From Pseudomonadota bacterium (GTDB lineage: Bacteria > SAR324 > NAC60-12): a stretch of 5,516 nt of DNA. The notes under the pieces are model-generated. The model saw only the letters and a program-made list of their open reading frames with translations. It ran no database searches and was not told where the DNA came from. Shown here piece by piece: positions 1 through 5,516 of the stretch. The stretch's first letter is position 1; every line of letters starts with the position of its first letter. Position numbers and translations under genes: made by a program. Location of the stretch: assembly GCA_014381795.1 (NCBI GenBank), contig JACNKY010000265.1, positions 1 to 5,516 on the forward strand. Direction: 5' to 3'.

Positions 1-327
1 TATGTACTTGACACCTCTCAAGGTTGCCCCGGAGTAGATATTCTGGTACGTTTAGAGCAACTGAAAACTGACGGAAGCTGGCGGGATGTATCGTCCGGAA
101 CGACAGATAACAACGGCCGAATAATGGATTTACTTGCAGAAGAAGATGTGTTGGGCGCTGGAGTTTATCAAATGATTTTTGTGACAGCTCCGTATTTTGA
201 AAAGCAGGGTATTTCGTTTTTTTATCCGGAAATTCAAATTCGTTTTTTGCTCAGCCATCCGGAACAGCATTATCACATTCCTTTATTGCTGAGTCCTTTT
301 GGTTACAGCACTTATCGTGGAAGTTAA
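1..327 (+). CDS. uraH: 5-hydroxyisourate hydrolase (transthyretin-like), 5' end cut by window edge
   Basis: The frame is open from base 1 to the TAA at 325-327 and gives 108 residues. It probably lacks only about 5-10 N-terminal residues, because the family is about 110-120 long. The product hydrolyses 5-hydroxyisourate, made by urate oxidase, to OHCU in the cytoplasm; the family enzyme is a homotetramer. Seen in the sequence: the N-terminal family stretch VLDTSQGCPG, the TDNNGR motif with the catalytic-type Arg at residue 40, the FFYPEI segment, and the diagnostic C-terminus HYHIPLLLSPFGYSTYRGS with His92 and the terminal YRGS tetrapeptide. That C-terminus separates true hydrolases from vertebrate transthyretin. 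One oddity: the residue before VLD, which is the first catalytic His in characterised enzymes, is Tyr here (TAT at 1-3). An ATG at 124 is internal and not the start. The gene faces the OHCU decarboxylase gene tail-to-tail. Family assignment is very secure; full activity is not. Confidence 0.95.
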   Translation, partial: YVLDTSQGCPGVDILVRLEQLKTDGSWRDVSSGTTDNNGRIMDLLAEEDVLGAGVYQMIFVTAPYFEKQGISFFYPEIQIRFLLSHPEQHYHIPLLLSPFGYSTYRGS

Positions 328-364
328 CATAAGGCAGCAAAGTTCAACTTCGCAGCGTGTTAAA

Positions 365-871
365 TTATACGTCTGCTAGCATATTATTCAGCCGTAAATT
401 TGTTATTTTATTTTGTTCCCAGGTTGCAATTCTTAGTTCGATCAGTGGAATATTTTCCAGACGCTGTTGCAGCATATTCAGCATTTCCTCAGCACTTTTT
501 CCTGTTGCACAAACGATAAAGATATAACCGAATTTTTTCTCATATTTACGGTTTTGCTTTTCCAGTTCCAATTTGACTGGATCGGTAGCGTTCAGCATTC
601 CTGCCTGTTCTTTCCTAGTCCAGTTTTCCGTGTTTTTTGCTTTTTCCGGTGCTTTACTTTCGCCTATTTTCGGATGAGCCGCAAATGCTTCCAAATAATC
701 ATCTTTGTCTAATTCCAACCAGATTTTCTCTGCCTGCACATGAAGTTGATCTACTGAAGAGAACGGCCGCGCAGCTAAGATATTATTGACCCATTTGATG
801 GAACCGCAACATTTAAGCAGTTCAATGCGGGCCTGTTCACTATCGGCTTGATTCAATTCTGCTAAATTCAC
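365..871 (-). CDS. uraD: OHCU decarboxylase (2-oxo-4-hydroxy-4-carboxy-5-ureidoimidazoline decarboxylase)
   Basis: A 168-residue cytoplasmic enzyme that decarboxylates OHCU stereospecifically to S-allantoin, the step after hydroxyisourate hydrolase. The length is normal for the stand-alone family. Motifs seen: the N-terminal MNLAELNQAD (family M-x-L-x-x-LN), AHPKIGE at 64-70 with the catalytic-type His66, RKEQAGM at 86-92 containing the conserved Glu88-Gln89, KKFGYIFIVCATGKSAEEM at 112-130, and RLEN at 137-140. A conserved Arg160 follows in the final helix. The start is GTG at 869-871, chosen because it gives the family N-terminus. No Shine-Dalgarno sequence is visible; instead a 12-bp perfect palindrome lies 4 bp upstream. 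The barrel gene ends 57 bp upstream on the same strand, and the hydroxyisourate hydrolase gene converges on it with a 37-bp gap. The two enzymes are therefore adjacent but on opposite strands and cannot share one transcript here. All key residues appear intact. Confidence 0.95.
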   Translation of the reverse strand: MNLAELNQADSEQARIELLKCCGSIKWVNNILAARPFSSVDQLHVQAEKIWLELDKDDYLEAFAAHPKIGESKAPEKAKNTENWTRKEQAGMLNATDPVKLELEKQNRKYEKKFGYIFIVCATGKSAEEMLNMLQQRLENIPLIELRIATWEQNKITNLRLNNMLADV

Positions 872-875
872 GTTA

Positions 876-887
876 TAACTTAAGTTA
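876..887. promoter_or_regulatory. 12-bp perfect palindrome in front of uraD, possible operator
   Basis: The sequence TAACTTAAGTTA equals its own reverse complement. It lies 4 bp upstream of the GTG start of the OHCU decarboxylase gene, where a ribosome binding site would normally sit. A repressor bound here would block initiation or early elongation. Its regulator, if any, is unknown, and an AT-rich palindrome of this size can occur by chance. Confidence 0.3.
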
Positions 888-928
888 AAAATGAGAAGAT
901 TGGTTTGAAATAATACTTTTTTGACAGC

Positions 929-1903
929 TCAGAAATAAATAGTGGAGCTCAATACCCAGTGGTTAGCAACTGGTGTATTCTGCCCTGCAATTGGTCGCGT
1001 ATAACCTAAACGTACTTGCCATGGAACGGACAAAGTATTTTGCTCAAGTTCACTCAGGTTGCCATAGCCGAATTCAAAACTTATTTCTTTCAGAAAAGCG
1101 GTATTTGATTTTCCAAGTGGCAGCTTGCTTTCAGACTGTCGAAAATAATGTAATTCTGTTCCAGCAAAGATATTTTGACGCTCTATGCTCCAATTGTAAA
1201 ATATGTTTGCGCGGTTACCTGCAGAGTAATAAACTTTTTCTCCTTCAAGTGTTTCACGTTTGCCAATCAGCTCATTTGAAGCAGCTAAACGTATGCCATT
1301 TCTGACGCCGTGTGTTAGCGGAAACCAGTTGAAGTGAAAAAAAGCGCCAATGGAACTGTGCCTATTACCGATTGCATTCGCGGCAATTCCACGTGGTGTT
1401 CCTGAAGTTGCTGTTGGTAAACGAATCGTAAATCCGCCACGGTTATGCCAAGTGGTTGTAGCACTCAGATCTTTTGCTATTTGCAGGCTGATGTCACCAG
1501 AACCGCTTTGTGTTTCGGAAGATAAACTGCTGATTACTTTCTGCTGGCTTGAAGTAGCTGATGCAAAACTAAGCGAAGAGGTTTGCTTTTTTTGCACTAA
1601 AGGAACAGTTGCCTCAATCATCCATTTTTCTGTCAAACCGTATGCCATGCTAAACTCTAAACGCTGCTCCTGACGTTGCAGTTCACCTTCAACAGAATCG
1701 CGCCATTCCCGATCCCAGAGCATGAGATGCTGTAAAGGCGCTTCCTGACCGTAACCATTAAAAGCACGGTTGTAAGCCGGAGTATACTGAAAACGCATAT
1801 TCAGCTCCCAGACTGAAGCCGGTATACGGCTTTCAAGTTCAAACGCAGATAATGTTGTTGGAATAATGAGTGCAAAAACGAATGTGATTACTAACCATTT
1901 CAT
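929..1903 (-). CDS. Predicted outer-membrane beta-barrel protein, function unknown
   Basis: The 324-residue product has a clear signal peptide: Lys2, a hydrophobic core at about 3-17, and likely cleavage after LSA at residue 20. The mature part alternates polar and hydrophobic/aromatic residues in short strands, for example at 80-103 (ending in a TVPLVQ turn), 135-146, 156-162, 185-195, 243-254, 273-281 and 295-303. It ends in TIYF; a terminal Phe is the usual signal for BAM-assisted outer-membrane insertion. The pattern of a strand reading YGLTEKWMIEATVPLV followed by GSGDISLQIAKDL resembles the loosely defined MetA/phenol-degradation-type and related proteobacterial barrel families, but I cannot name one securely. 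Residues 109-137 are a Ser-rich stretch (12 Ser in 29) that could be an extracellular loop. The start ATG overlaps the maf stop as ATGA and has a strong GGAGGT ribosome binding site. Co-transcription with maf is likely, but no functional link follows from it. The substrate, if it is a channel, is unknown. Confidence 0.85.
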   Translation of the reverse strand: MKWLVITFVFALIIPTTLSAFELESRIPASVWELNMRFQYTPAYNRAFNGYGQEAPLQHLMLWDREWRDSVEGELQRQEQRLEFSMAYGLTEKWMIEATVPLVQKKQTSSLSFASATSSQQKVISSLSSETQSGSGDISLQIAKDLSATTTWHNRGGFTIRLPTATSGTPRGIAANAIGNRHSSIGAFFHFNWFPLTHGVRNGIRLAASNELIGKRETLEGEKVYYSAGNRANIFYNWSIERQNIFAGTELHYFRQSESKLPLGKSNTAFLKEISFEFGYGNLSELEQNTLSVPWQVRLGYTRPIAGQNTPVANHWVLSSTIYF

Positions 1904-2535
1904 GTGGTTACCTCCATTTTTTCATTTACCACAAAGGAGATCCAGGTGTTTGCAGTCAAATGAGGAATGATACGTTCGATTGGAAATCCAACCACATTGT
2001 TGTAAGAACCGCTGATTGATTCGACCAAAATTGCTCCTAAACCCTGAATTGAATAAGCACCTGCTTTACCAAAAGCTTCTCCGGAATTGACGTACCATTC
2101 AAGCAGATCATCATGAAGTTTTTGAAAACGTACTTCAGTACAAATAACGTCGGTAATTTCTTCTCCGGAAGCTTTATTCAAAATTGAAAAACCGGAAAAA
2201 ACCTGATGAGTCTGTCCGCTCAATTGACGAAGCATGGAATATGCGTGTTCCGTGTTTTCCGGTTTCCCGAGGATTTTTTCATTAAAAAACACAATTGTAT
2301 CACCCGCAAGAATAATCACATTATGAGGCAGTTCAGGAAATGACCGCTGTATCTCACTTCCTTTTTCGCTGGACATCCGTTTAACAAAGCTTTTTGCGGC
2401 TTCATTTTCATGTGGAGTTTCATCAATTTGTGGAGAGTGGCACGCAAATTCGAGACCGTACTTTTTCAGTAACATCTGACGTCGTGGTGAAGAAGAAGCC
2501 AGACAAAAAGGTCTATGTTGTAAAAATTTGGACAT
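1900..2535 (-). CDS. maf: Maf-family nucleoside triphosphate pyrophosphatase (YhdE-like, dTTP/UTP type)
   Basis: A 211-residue cytoplasmic enzyme that hydrolyses the alpha-beta bond of NTPs to NMP plus diphosphate and is thought to clear non-canonical or excess nucleotides. Seen: LASSSPRR at 12-19, the substrate-binding signature of Maf; ETPHENE at 39-45; AGDTIV at 77-82 with the metal/base-type Asp79; LGKP at 89-92; and SGQTHQVFSG at 106-115. The segment KAGAYSIQGLG at 157-167 contains the IQG of the YhdE subgroup, which prefers dTTP and UTP, rather than the YceF-type sequence. Also present is GSYNNVVGFPIE at 176-187. The length is near the usual 190-210, with a short C-terminal extension. 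The ATG at 2535 places the first motif at the normal distance, but no Shine-Dalgarno is evident. mrdA ends 81 bp upstream, and the stop codon overlaps the barrel gene start as ATGA. In E. coli yhdE also follows mreBCD, so placement beside shape genes is a recurring arrangement. Confidence 0.95.
   Translation of the reverse strand: MSKFLQHRPFCLASSSPRRQMLLKKYGLEFACHSPQIDETPHENEAAKSFVKRMSSEKGSEIQRSFPELPHNVIILAGDTIVFFNEKILGKPENTEHAYSMLRQLSGQTHQVFSGFSILNKASGEEITDVICTEVRFQKLHDDLLEWYVNSGEAFGKAGAYSIQGLGAILVESISGSYNNVVGFPIERIIPHLTANTWISFVVNEKMEVTT
1910..1915 (-). promoter_or_regulatory. Strong ribosome binding site of the barrel gene
   Basis: On the minus strand this reads GGAGGT, followed by a 6-nt spacer and the ATG at 1903-1901. 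It lies inside the last codons of maf. It is the best Shine-Dalgarno match in the window, so the downstream gene may be translated more strongly than maf, which has no obvious site of its own. Confidence 0.75.
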
Positions 2536-2616
2536 TATCAGAGAGTTTAAAACAGTTTATTTTCAAAGAATAAGGCACCTTTAGTTCTTGTCTGGTACCC
2601 GCCGGAATTGTATATT

Positions 2617-4503
2617 TTAATAGAAAGCCGTACTAAGGCGATCACTGAATTTACGGTTTTTTAATTCACCACTATGTTGCTGAGCTTGCTCAGTTTTGGG
2701 CTGGTAAATATTATCAATGTAGTAACTCAGTATTTTTCGTACAACCGGAGCAGCTACTTTCGACCCTCCACCGCCATGTTCTACAAGGGCTAAAACCGAA
2801 ATTTCCGGATCTTCCGCGGGTCCAAATGCCACAAACCACGCATGGTTCTGAAATTTTTTGCTGGCCTTCGCTTCATCATCTAAGGTCTCAAGTGTCTTGT
2901 TGCTGATGACTTGTGAAGTTGCAGTTTTTCCGGCAACAGTAAATTCTTCAAATCGAACTTTCTTTGCAGTACCGCCTTCAGCGTTTACTACTGCAACCAT
3001 GCCCTCCCGGATCAAACTTAAATAATCATCTCTTAAAGGAATTTGCTGAGGTCGTAGACCTTGTTGTTCTTTTAAAAGACTAGGAGGCATCCACAAACCG
3101 TCATTTGCAAGAATGTTTATCATATTTATCACCTGCAAAGGAGTTGTGGTAATATAGCCCTGACCGATTGCCGCGGAAGGTGTTTCACCAATGTACCACG
3201 GTTCTTTGAAGGTGCTTTTTTTCCATTTACTACTGGGAATCAATCCTGCTTTTTCATTTTGGAGACCCACTCCGGTTATTTTGCCCAGTCCAAACAGGTT
3301 GGCATATTTCTGGATTTCATCCACTCCCACTCCCACTCCGGTATTATAGAAGTAAACATTGCACGAACCCTTAATTGCGTCTACCAGATTAACTTTTCCA
3401 TGACCGCCTTCCTTCCAGCATTTAAAAGGGGTGCTTCGTCCTTTTATGAAAAATTCACCGTTGCAGACATGCTCAGTTTGCGGAGTTATAACTCCTTGCT
3501 CAAGTCCTGCGTAAGCAGTGACTACTTTAAAAATTGAACCGGGAGCATATAAACCCTGAATAGCTTTGTTTTCCAGAGGGTGTTCCGGATTAGTTAAGAG
3601 GCGGCTCCAGTTTGTCTGATCAATTCCACCGGAAAACAAATTAGGGTCAAAGTCCGGGAAACTGGCCATTGCCAGGATTTCTCCAGTCTTGGGGTTCATG
3701 ACTATCACCGCTCCGCTTTCACCACGCATGGCTTCAGTTGCAACTTTCTGGAGGCGTATATCAAGGTTTAAAGTGATATCTTGCCCGGGAACTGATGCGA
3801 CAGATTTTCCTAATACCTGAATCTCCCTGCCCATATGATCAACTTCTGCCTGTCTCCCACCATCGAGGCCGATCATGTTATCATTTTCCAGAAGTTCAAT
3901 TCCGGAATGACCTACGATTTGGCTGGAACTACGCTTTTCTTCAGGCAGTTCTTTCCAGTCTTCTTGAACAATTCCGACATAACCAATCAAATGCGCCGCC
4001 AGGTTATTGTAAGGATAAAATCTACGTGGTTGAACTACGATTGTAATTCCTGGGAAATCATCCTGAAATGTTTCCAGATACATGGCTTTTTCATATTCCA
4101 GATCGTCTACCAGAATAATCGGTTTAAACTGTGCTAAATCATGGTTGGCCTTTATTTTGTCATTCATTTTAGCAAAGGAGAGGTTGAGCGCTTGCGACAC
4201 TTTCCCTAAAGTACTTTCCAAATCCGGTGTGTCTTCTCTGATCAACTGCAGTTGATAAGCAGGTCGGTTTTCAGCGAGAATAGCTCCGTTTCTGTCATAA
4301 ATAATTCCACGTAAAGCTGGTTCCGGAACAAGACGGACACGGTTGCCCTGAGAAAATTCTGCGTATTTTTGACCTTCGGTAATTTGCAAGTACCAGAGAC
4401 GTGACGCGAGCAAAGAAAAAATCAGGATTACTACACCGCCCAAAATTATCAGGCGAATCCGAATCCGGTCAAGTTCTTCAAAATCCAAACTATCCTGTTT
4501 CAC
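2617..4503 (-). CDS. mrdA: Penicillin-binding protein 2, elongasome D,D-transpeptidase
   Basis: A 628-residue class B penicillin-binding protein that cross-links new peptidoglycan in the periplasm during side-wall growth, with RodA as usual partner. Order: short cytosolic N-terminus; one membrane anchor at about 16-36; linker/pedestal region with RGIIYDRNGAILAENRPAY at 65-83 and QIVGHSGIELLEN at 195-207; then the transpeptidase domain from about 255. Catalytic motifs: SIFK at 323-326 with nucleophile Ser323, and SCN at 380-382. The third motif is AGKTATSQV at 524-532, where the usual Lys-Thr-Gly is Lys-Thr-Ala. Cys347, Cys362, His368 and Cys381 match the spacing (15, 6, 13) of the zinc site reported in proteobacterial PBP2. 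I place the start at GTG 4503-4501 because it overlaps the mreD stop as GTGA and has AAGGGA six bases upstream; a TTG at 4536 would add 11 residues. The domain ends near 598, followed by a polar 30-residue tail. No rodA follows within the window. Confidence 0.96.
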   Translation of the reverse strand: MKQDSLDFEELDRIRIRLIILGGVVILIFSLLASRLWYLQITEGQKYAEFSQGNRVRLVPEPALRGIIYDRNGAILAENRPAYQLQLIREDTPDLESTLGKVSQALNLSFAKMNDKIKANHDLAQFKPIILVDDLEYEKAMYLETFQDDFPGITIVVQPRRFYPYNNLAAHLIGYVGIVQEDWKELPEEKRSSSQIVGHSGIELLENDNMIGLDGGRQAEVDHMGREIQVLGKSVASVPGQDITLNLDIRLQKVATEAMRGESGAVIVMNPKTGEILAMASFPDFDPNLFSGGIDQTNWSRLLTNPEHPLENKAIQGLYAPGSIFKVVTAYAGLEQGVITPQTEHVCNGEFFIKGRSTPFKCWKEGGHGKVNLVDAIKGSCNVYFYNTGVGVGVDEIQKYANLFGLGKITGVGLQNEKAGLIPSSKWKKSTFKEPWYIGETPSAAIGQGYITTTPLQVINMINILANDGLWMPPSLLKEQQGLRPQQIPLRDDYLSLIREGMVAVVNAEGGTAKKVRFEEFTVAGKTATSQVISNKTLETLDDEAKASKKFQNHAWFVAFGPAEDPEISVLALVEHGGGGSKVAAPVVRKILSYYIDNIYQPKTEQAQQHSGELKNRKFSDRLSTAFY

Positions 4504-5000
4504 GCAAGATCCCTTAGGAAAAGTTTTTCTCCCCAAATTACAAATTGAAGAATTATAGGTGTCATTAATCCCTGCAAAAATGCAACTGGAAGAGTTGAAT
4601 TCAACAGATTGGTGGATAGTTCAACTCCTGGTTCGAGCATGTCTATCATTGAGAGAGAAATCCAACCTTCAAAAATAGACATACTGAAGACAGCGAGACT
4701 AACTGCCAAAAAAGTATTTGCATAAAATAATTTACTCACCTGAATGATTAGTAGTAATGTCAGAAAAAATGATGTTCCGTAAAGTCCTATAATTCCATGA
4801 GACAGCGAGTCCATAATCAGGCCCGCCAGCATTCCGAGGAACGCAAGTAGCAGATTTGAATGACGGAATGTCAGGATTAGCATGAACACCAGTAACCAGT
4901 TAATTTTTAACCCTCCGAATTGAACATAATTGTTGAAAACTATGCTCAGCCAGACACCAATCAACATCAATCCCAAAGCAAGCAGAAATAAACGCATCAT
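4500..5000 (-). CDS. mreD: Rod-shape-determining inner-membrane protein MreD
   Basis: A 166-residue, strongly hydrophobic integral membrane protein with about five to six predicted membrane segments (roughly 3-23, 33-45, 49-63, 72-90, 96-112 and 135-155). MreD is part of the elongasome, which links cytoplasmic MreB filaments to MreC and PBP2. The best sequence signature is GLIMDSLSHGIIGLYGTSFF at 60-79, matching the family's conserved Gly-x-x-x-Asp...Gly...Gly-Leu stretch between membrane segments. The length is typical (about 160-170). The start ATG at 5000 overlaps the mreC stop as ATGA and no Shine-Dalgarno is visible, so translation probably depends on coupling to mreC; a second ATG follows at once. 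The stop overlaps the mrdA GTG. MreD is poorly conserved, so both the motif and the gene order support the call. Confidence 0.92.
   Translation of the reverse strand: MMRLFLLALGLMLIGVWLSIVFNNYVQFGGLKINWLLVFMLILTFRHSNLLLAFLGMLAGLIMDSLSHGIIGLYGTSFFLTLLLIIQVSKLFYANTFLAVSLAVFSMSIFEGWISLSMIDMLEPGVELSTNLLNSTLPVAFLQGLMTPIILQFVIWGEKLFLRDLA
4510..4516 (-). promoter_or_regulatory. Ribosome binding site that decides the mrdA start
   Basis: On the minus strand this reads TAAGGGA, six bases before the GTG at 4503-4501. It lies within the end of mreD. Together with the GTGA stop/start overlap it favours the GTG over the upstream in-frame TTG at 4536, which has only AT-rich sequence before it. Confidence 0.6.
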
Positions 5001-5516
5001 TCAATAAACAAGTGAGAATCAGTTATAGAAGGGACGATAACAAACACTTCTTCAATTTGGTTAAAATCTACGGCACTGTCCAAAATTGCTGTTTTAAACA
5101 ATTCATGCTTTTGACGACGAATTTCTTTAACCCAGCCTATTAGCAATCCTTTAGGATATAGTCCACCAAGTCCACTGGAAATCACACGGTCTCCGATTTT
5201 GATATTTGCATGCTTATTTATTTGCCGCATTTCCAGACCTTTGTGTGTTCCATAAATCAGCCCCCGAATGCGGTTACGTTGAATCAATGAGGAAACACGA
5301 CTACGGTGATCTGTTATTAATTGTACTGAAGACTGAAACGGAGAGACAGACTGAATCCGTCCGACCAATCCCTCTTTGCGTAGAACAATGAAGTTGCGCT
5401 GTACCAATTGATTGCTTCCGCGGTTAATCAAACTAATATCGTGGTTATTGTCCGCAGATTCTCCAATAATTTCCGCAAATATTTTCTCAGTGAGTTTTTT
5501 GCTGGCAAAGAGTAGT
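4997..5516 (-). CDS. mreC: Rod-shape-determining protein MreC, C-terminal part (5' end beyond window)
   Basis: The minus-strand frame is open from the right edge to the TGA at 4999-4997 and gives 172 residues, probably the last 60 percent of the protein. MreC is a bitopic inner-membrane protein whose periplasmic part binds and activates PBP2 in the elongasome. The visible start, LLFASKKLTEKIFAEIIGES, looks like the end of the periplasmic coiled coil running into the first beta domain. Then come EGLVGRIQSVSP at 48-59, LITDHRSRVSSLIQRN at 66-81, and the family hallmark IGDRVISSGLGGLYPKGL at 107-124. ELFKTAILDSAVDFNQIEEV at 138-157 completes the beta-barrel fold. The TTG at 5431-5429 is internal, since homologous sequence continues upstream of it. 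The N-terminal membrane segment and most of the coiled coil lie outside the window, with mreB probably beyond. The stop overlaps the mreD start as ATGA. Confidence 0.95.
   Translation of the reverse strand, partial: LLFASKKLTEKIFAEIIGESADNNHDISLINRGSNQLVQRNFIVLRKEGLVGRIQSVSPFQSSVQLITDHRSRVSSLIQRNRIRGLIYGTHKGLEMRQINKHANIKIGDRVISSGLGGLYPKGLLIGWVKEIRRQKHELFKTAILDSAVDFNQIEEVFVIVPSITDSHLFIE

Noticed and set aside
328..364. Bidirectional terminator between the two converging urate genes
   Set aside because: Only a 4-bp AAGT/ACTT stem is visible, with no GC-rich stem and no U-tract on either strand.
921..943. Plus-strand TTGACA at 921-926 as a promoter -35 box
   Set aside because: No -10 element follows at 16-18 bp, and it would drive antisense transcription into the barrel gene. 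It is probably chance.
467..1673. Plus-strand open frames at 467-712, 973-1305 and 1350-1673
   Set aside because: They lie opposite the strongly supported uraD and barrel genes, show no family motifs, and have atypical Cys/Phe-rich composition. They are antisense shadows.
3323..3340. Three tandem ACTCCC/G hexamers in mrdA as a phase-variable repeat
   Set aside because: Three in-frame copies encode Val-Gly repeats in NTGVGVGVDE, and the length matches the normal PBP2 segment after the SxN motif. This is too short to call a variable repeat.
3259..4137. Plus-strand open frames at 3259-3537, 3795-4046 and 3835-4137
   Set aside because: All are antisense to the PBP2 gene, whose motifs are continuous there. 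No ribosome binding site or recognisable domain supports them.
4504..4536. TTG at 4536 as the mrdA start
   Set aside because: It would create a 37-bp overlap with mreD and lacks a ribosome binding site, while GTG at 4503 has both AAGGGA and a GTGA overlap.
5206..5391. Plus-strand open frame opposite mreC
   Set aside because: Short, without motifs, and antisense to conserved MreC sequence.

Overview
The window looks like an ordinary chromosomal segment of a diderm (Gram-negative-type) bacterium. It carries a predicted outer-membrane beta-barrel protein with a signal peptide, and the elongasome genes mreC, mreD and mrdA. The DNA is moderately AT-rich by eye, coding density is very high, and genes overlap by 4 bp. 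A mreC-mreD-mrdA order is common in proteobacteria, including deltaproteobacterial lineages, but the exact lineage cannot be fixed from this sequence. The urate-catabolism genes suggest a metabolism that can oxidise purines.

Layout: On the plus strand at the left edge is the nearly complete 3' end of a 5-hydroxyisourate hydrolase gene (1-327). Facing it tail-to-tail across 37 bp is the gene for OHCU decarboxylase (365-871, minus). These enzymes catalyse the two consecutive steps that turn the urate oxidase product into S-allantoin. Everything else is on the minus strand and reads right to left: mreC (from beyond the right edge to 4997), mreD (5000-4500), mrdA/PBP2 (4503-2617), a Maf-type nucleotide pyrophosphatase (2535-1900) and an outer-membrane beta-barrel protein of unknown function (1903-929).

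How the genes work together: MreC, MreD and PBP2 are core parts of the rod-shape peptidoglycan elongation machine, and their genes are joined by ATGA and GTGA overlaps. Maf follows 81 bp later and is itself coupled to the barrel protein by an ATGA overlap. The uraD-like gene sits 57 bp beyond the barrel gene. It could be read by readthrough, but it is preceded by a 12-bp perfect palindrome and may have its own control.

I see no mobile element, CRISPR array, RNA gene or clearly new multi-gene system. The points most worth checking are residue-level: a Tyr at the first catalytic His position of the hydroxyisourate hydrolase, a Lys-Thr-Ala in place of the Lys-Thr-Gly motif of PBP2, and a Cys/Cys/His/Cys set in PBP2 that fits the zinc site known in this family.
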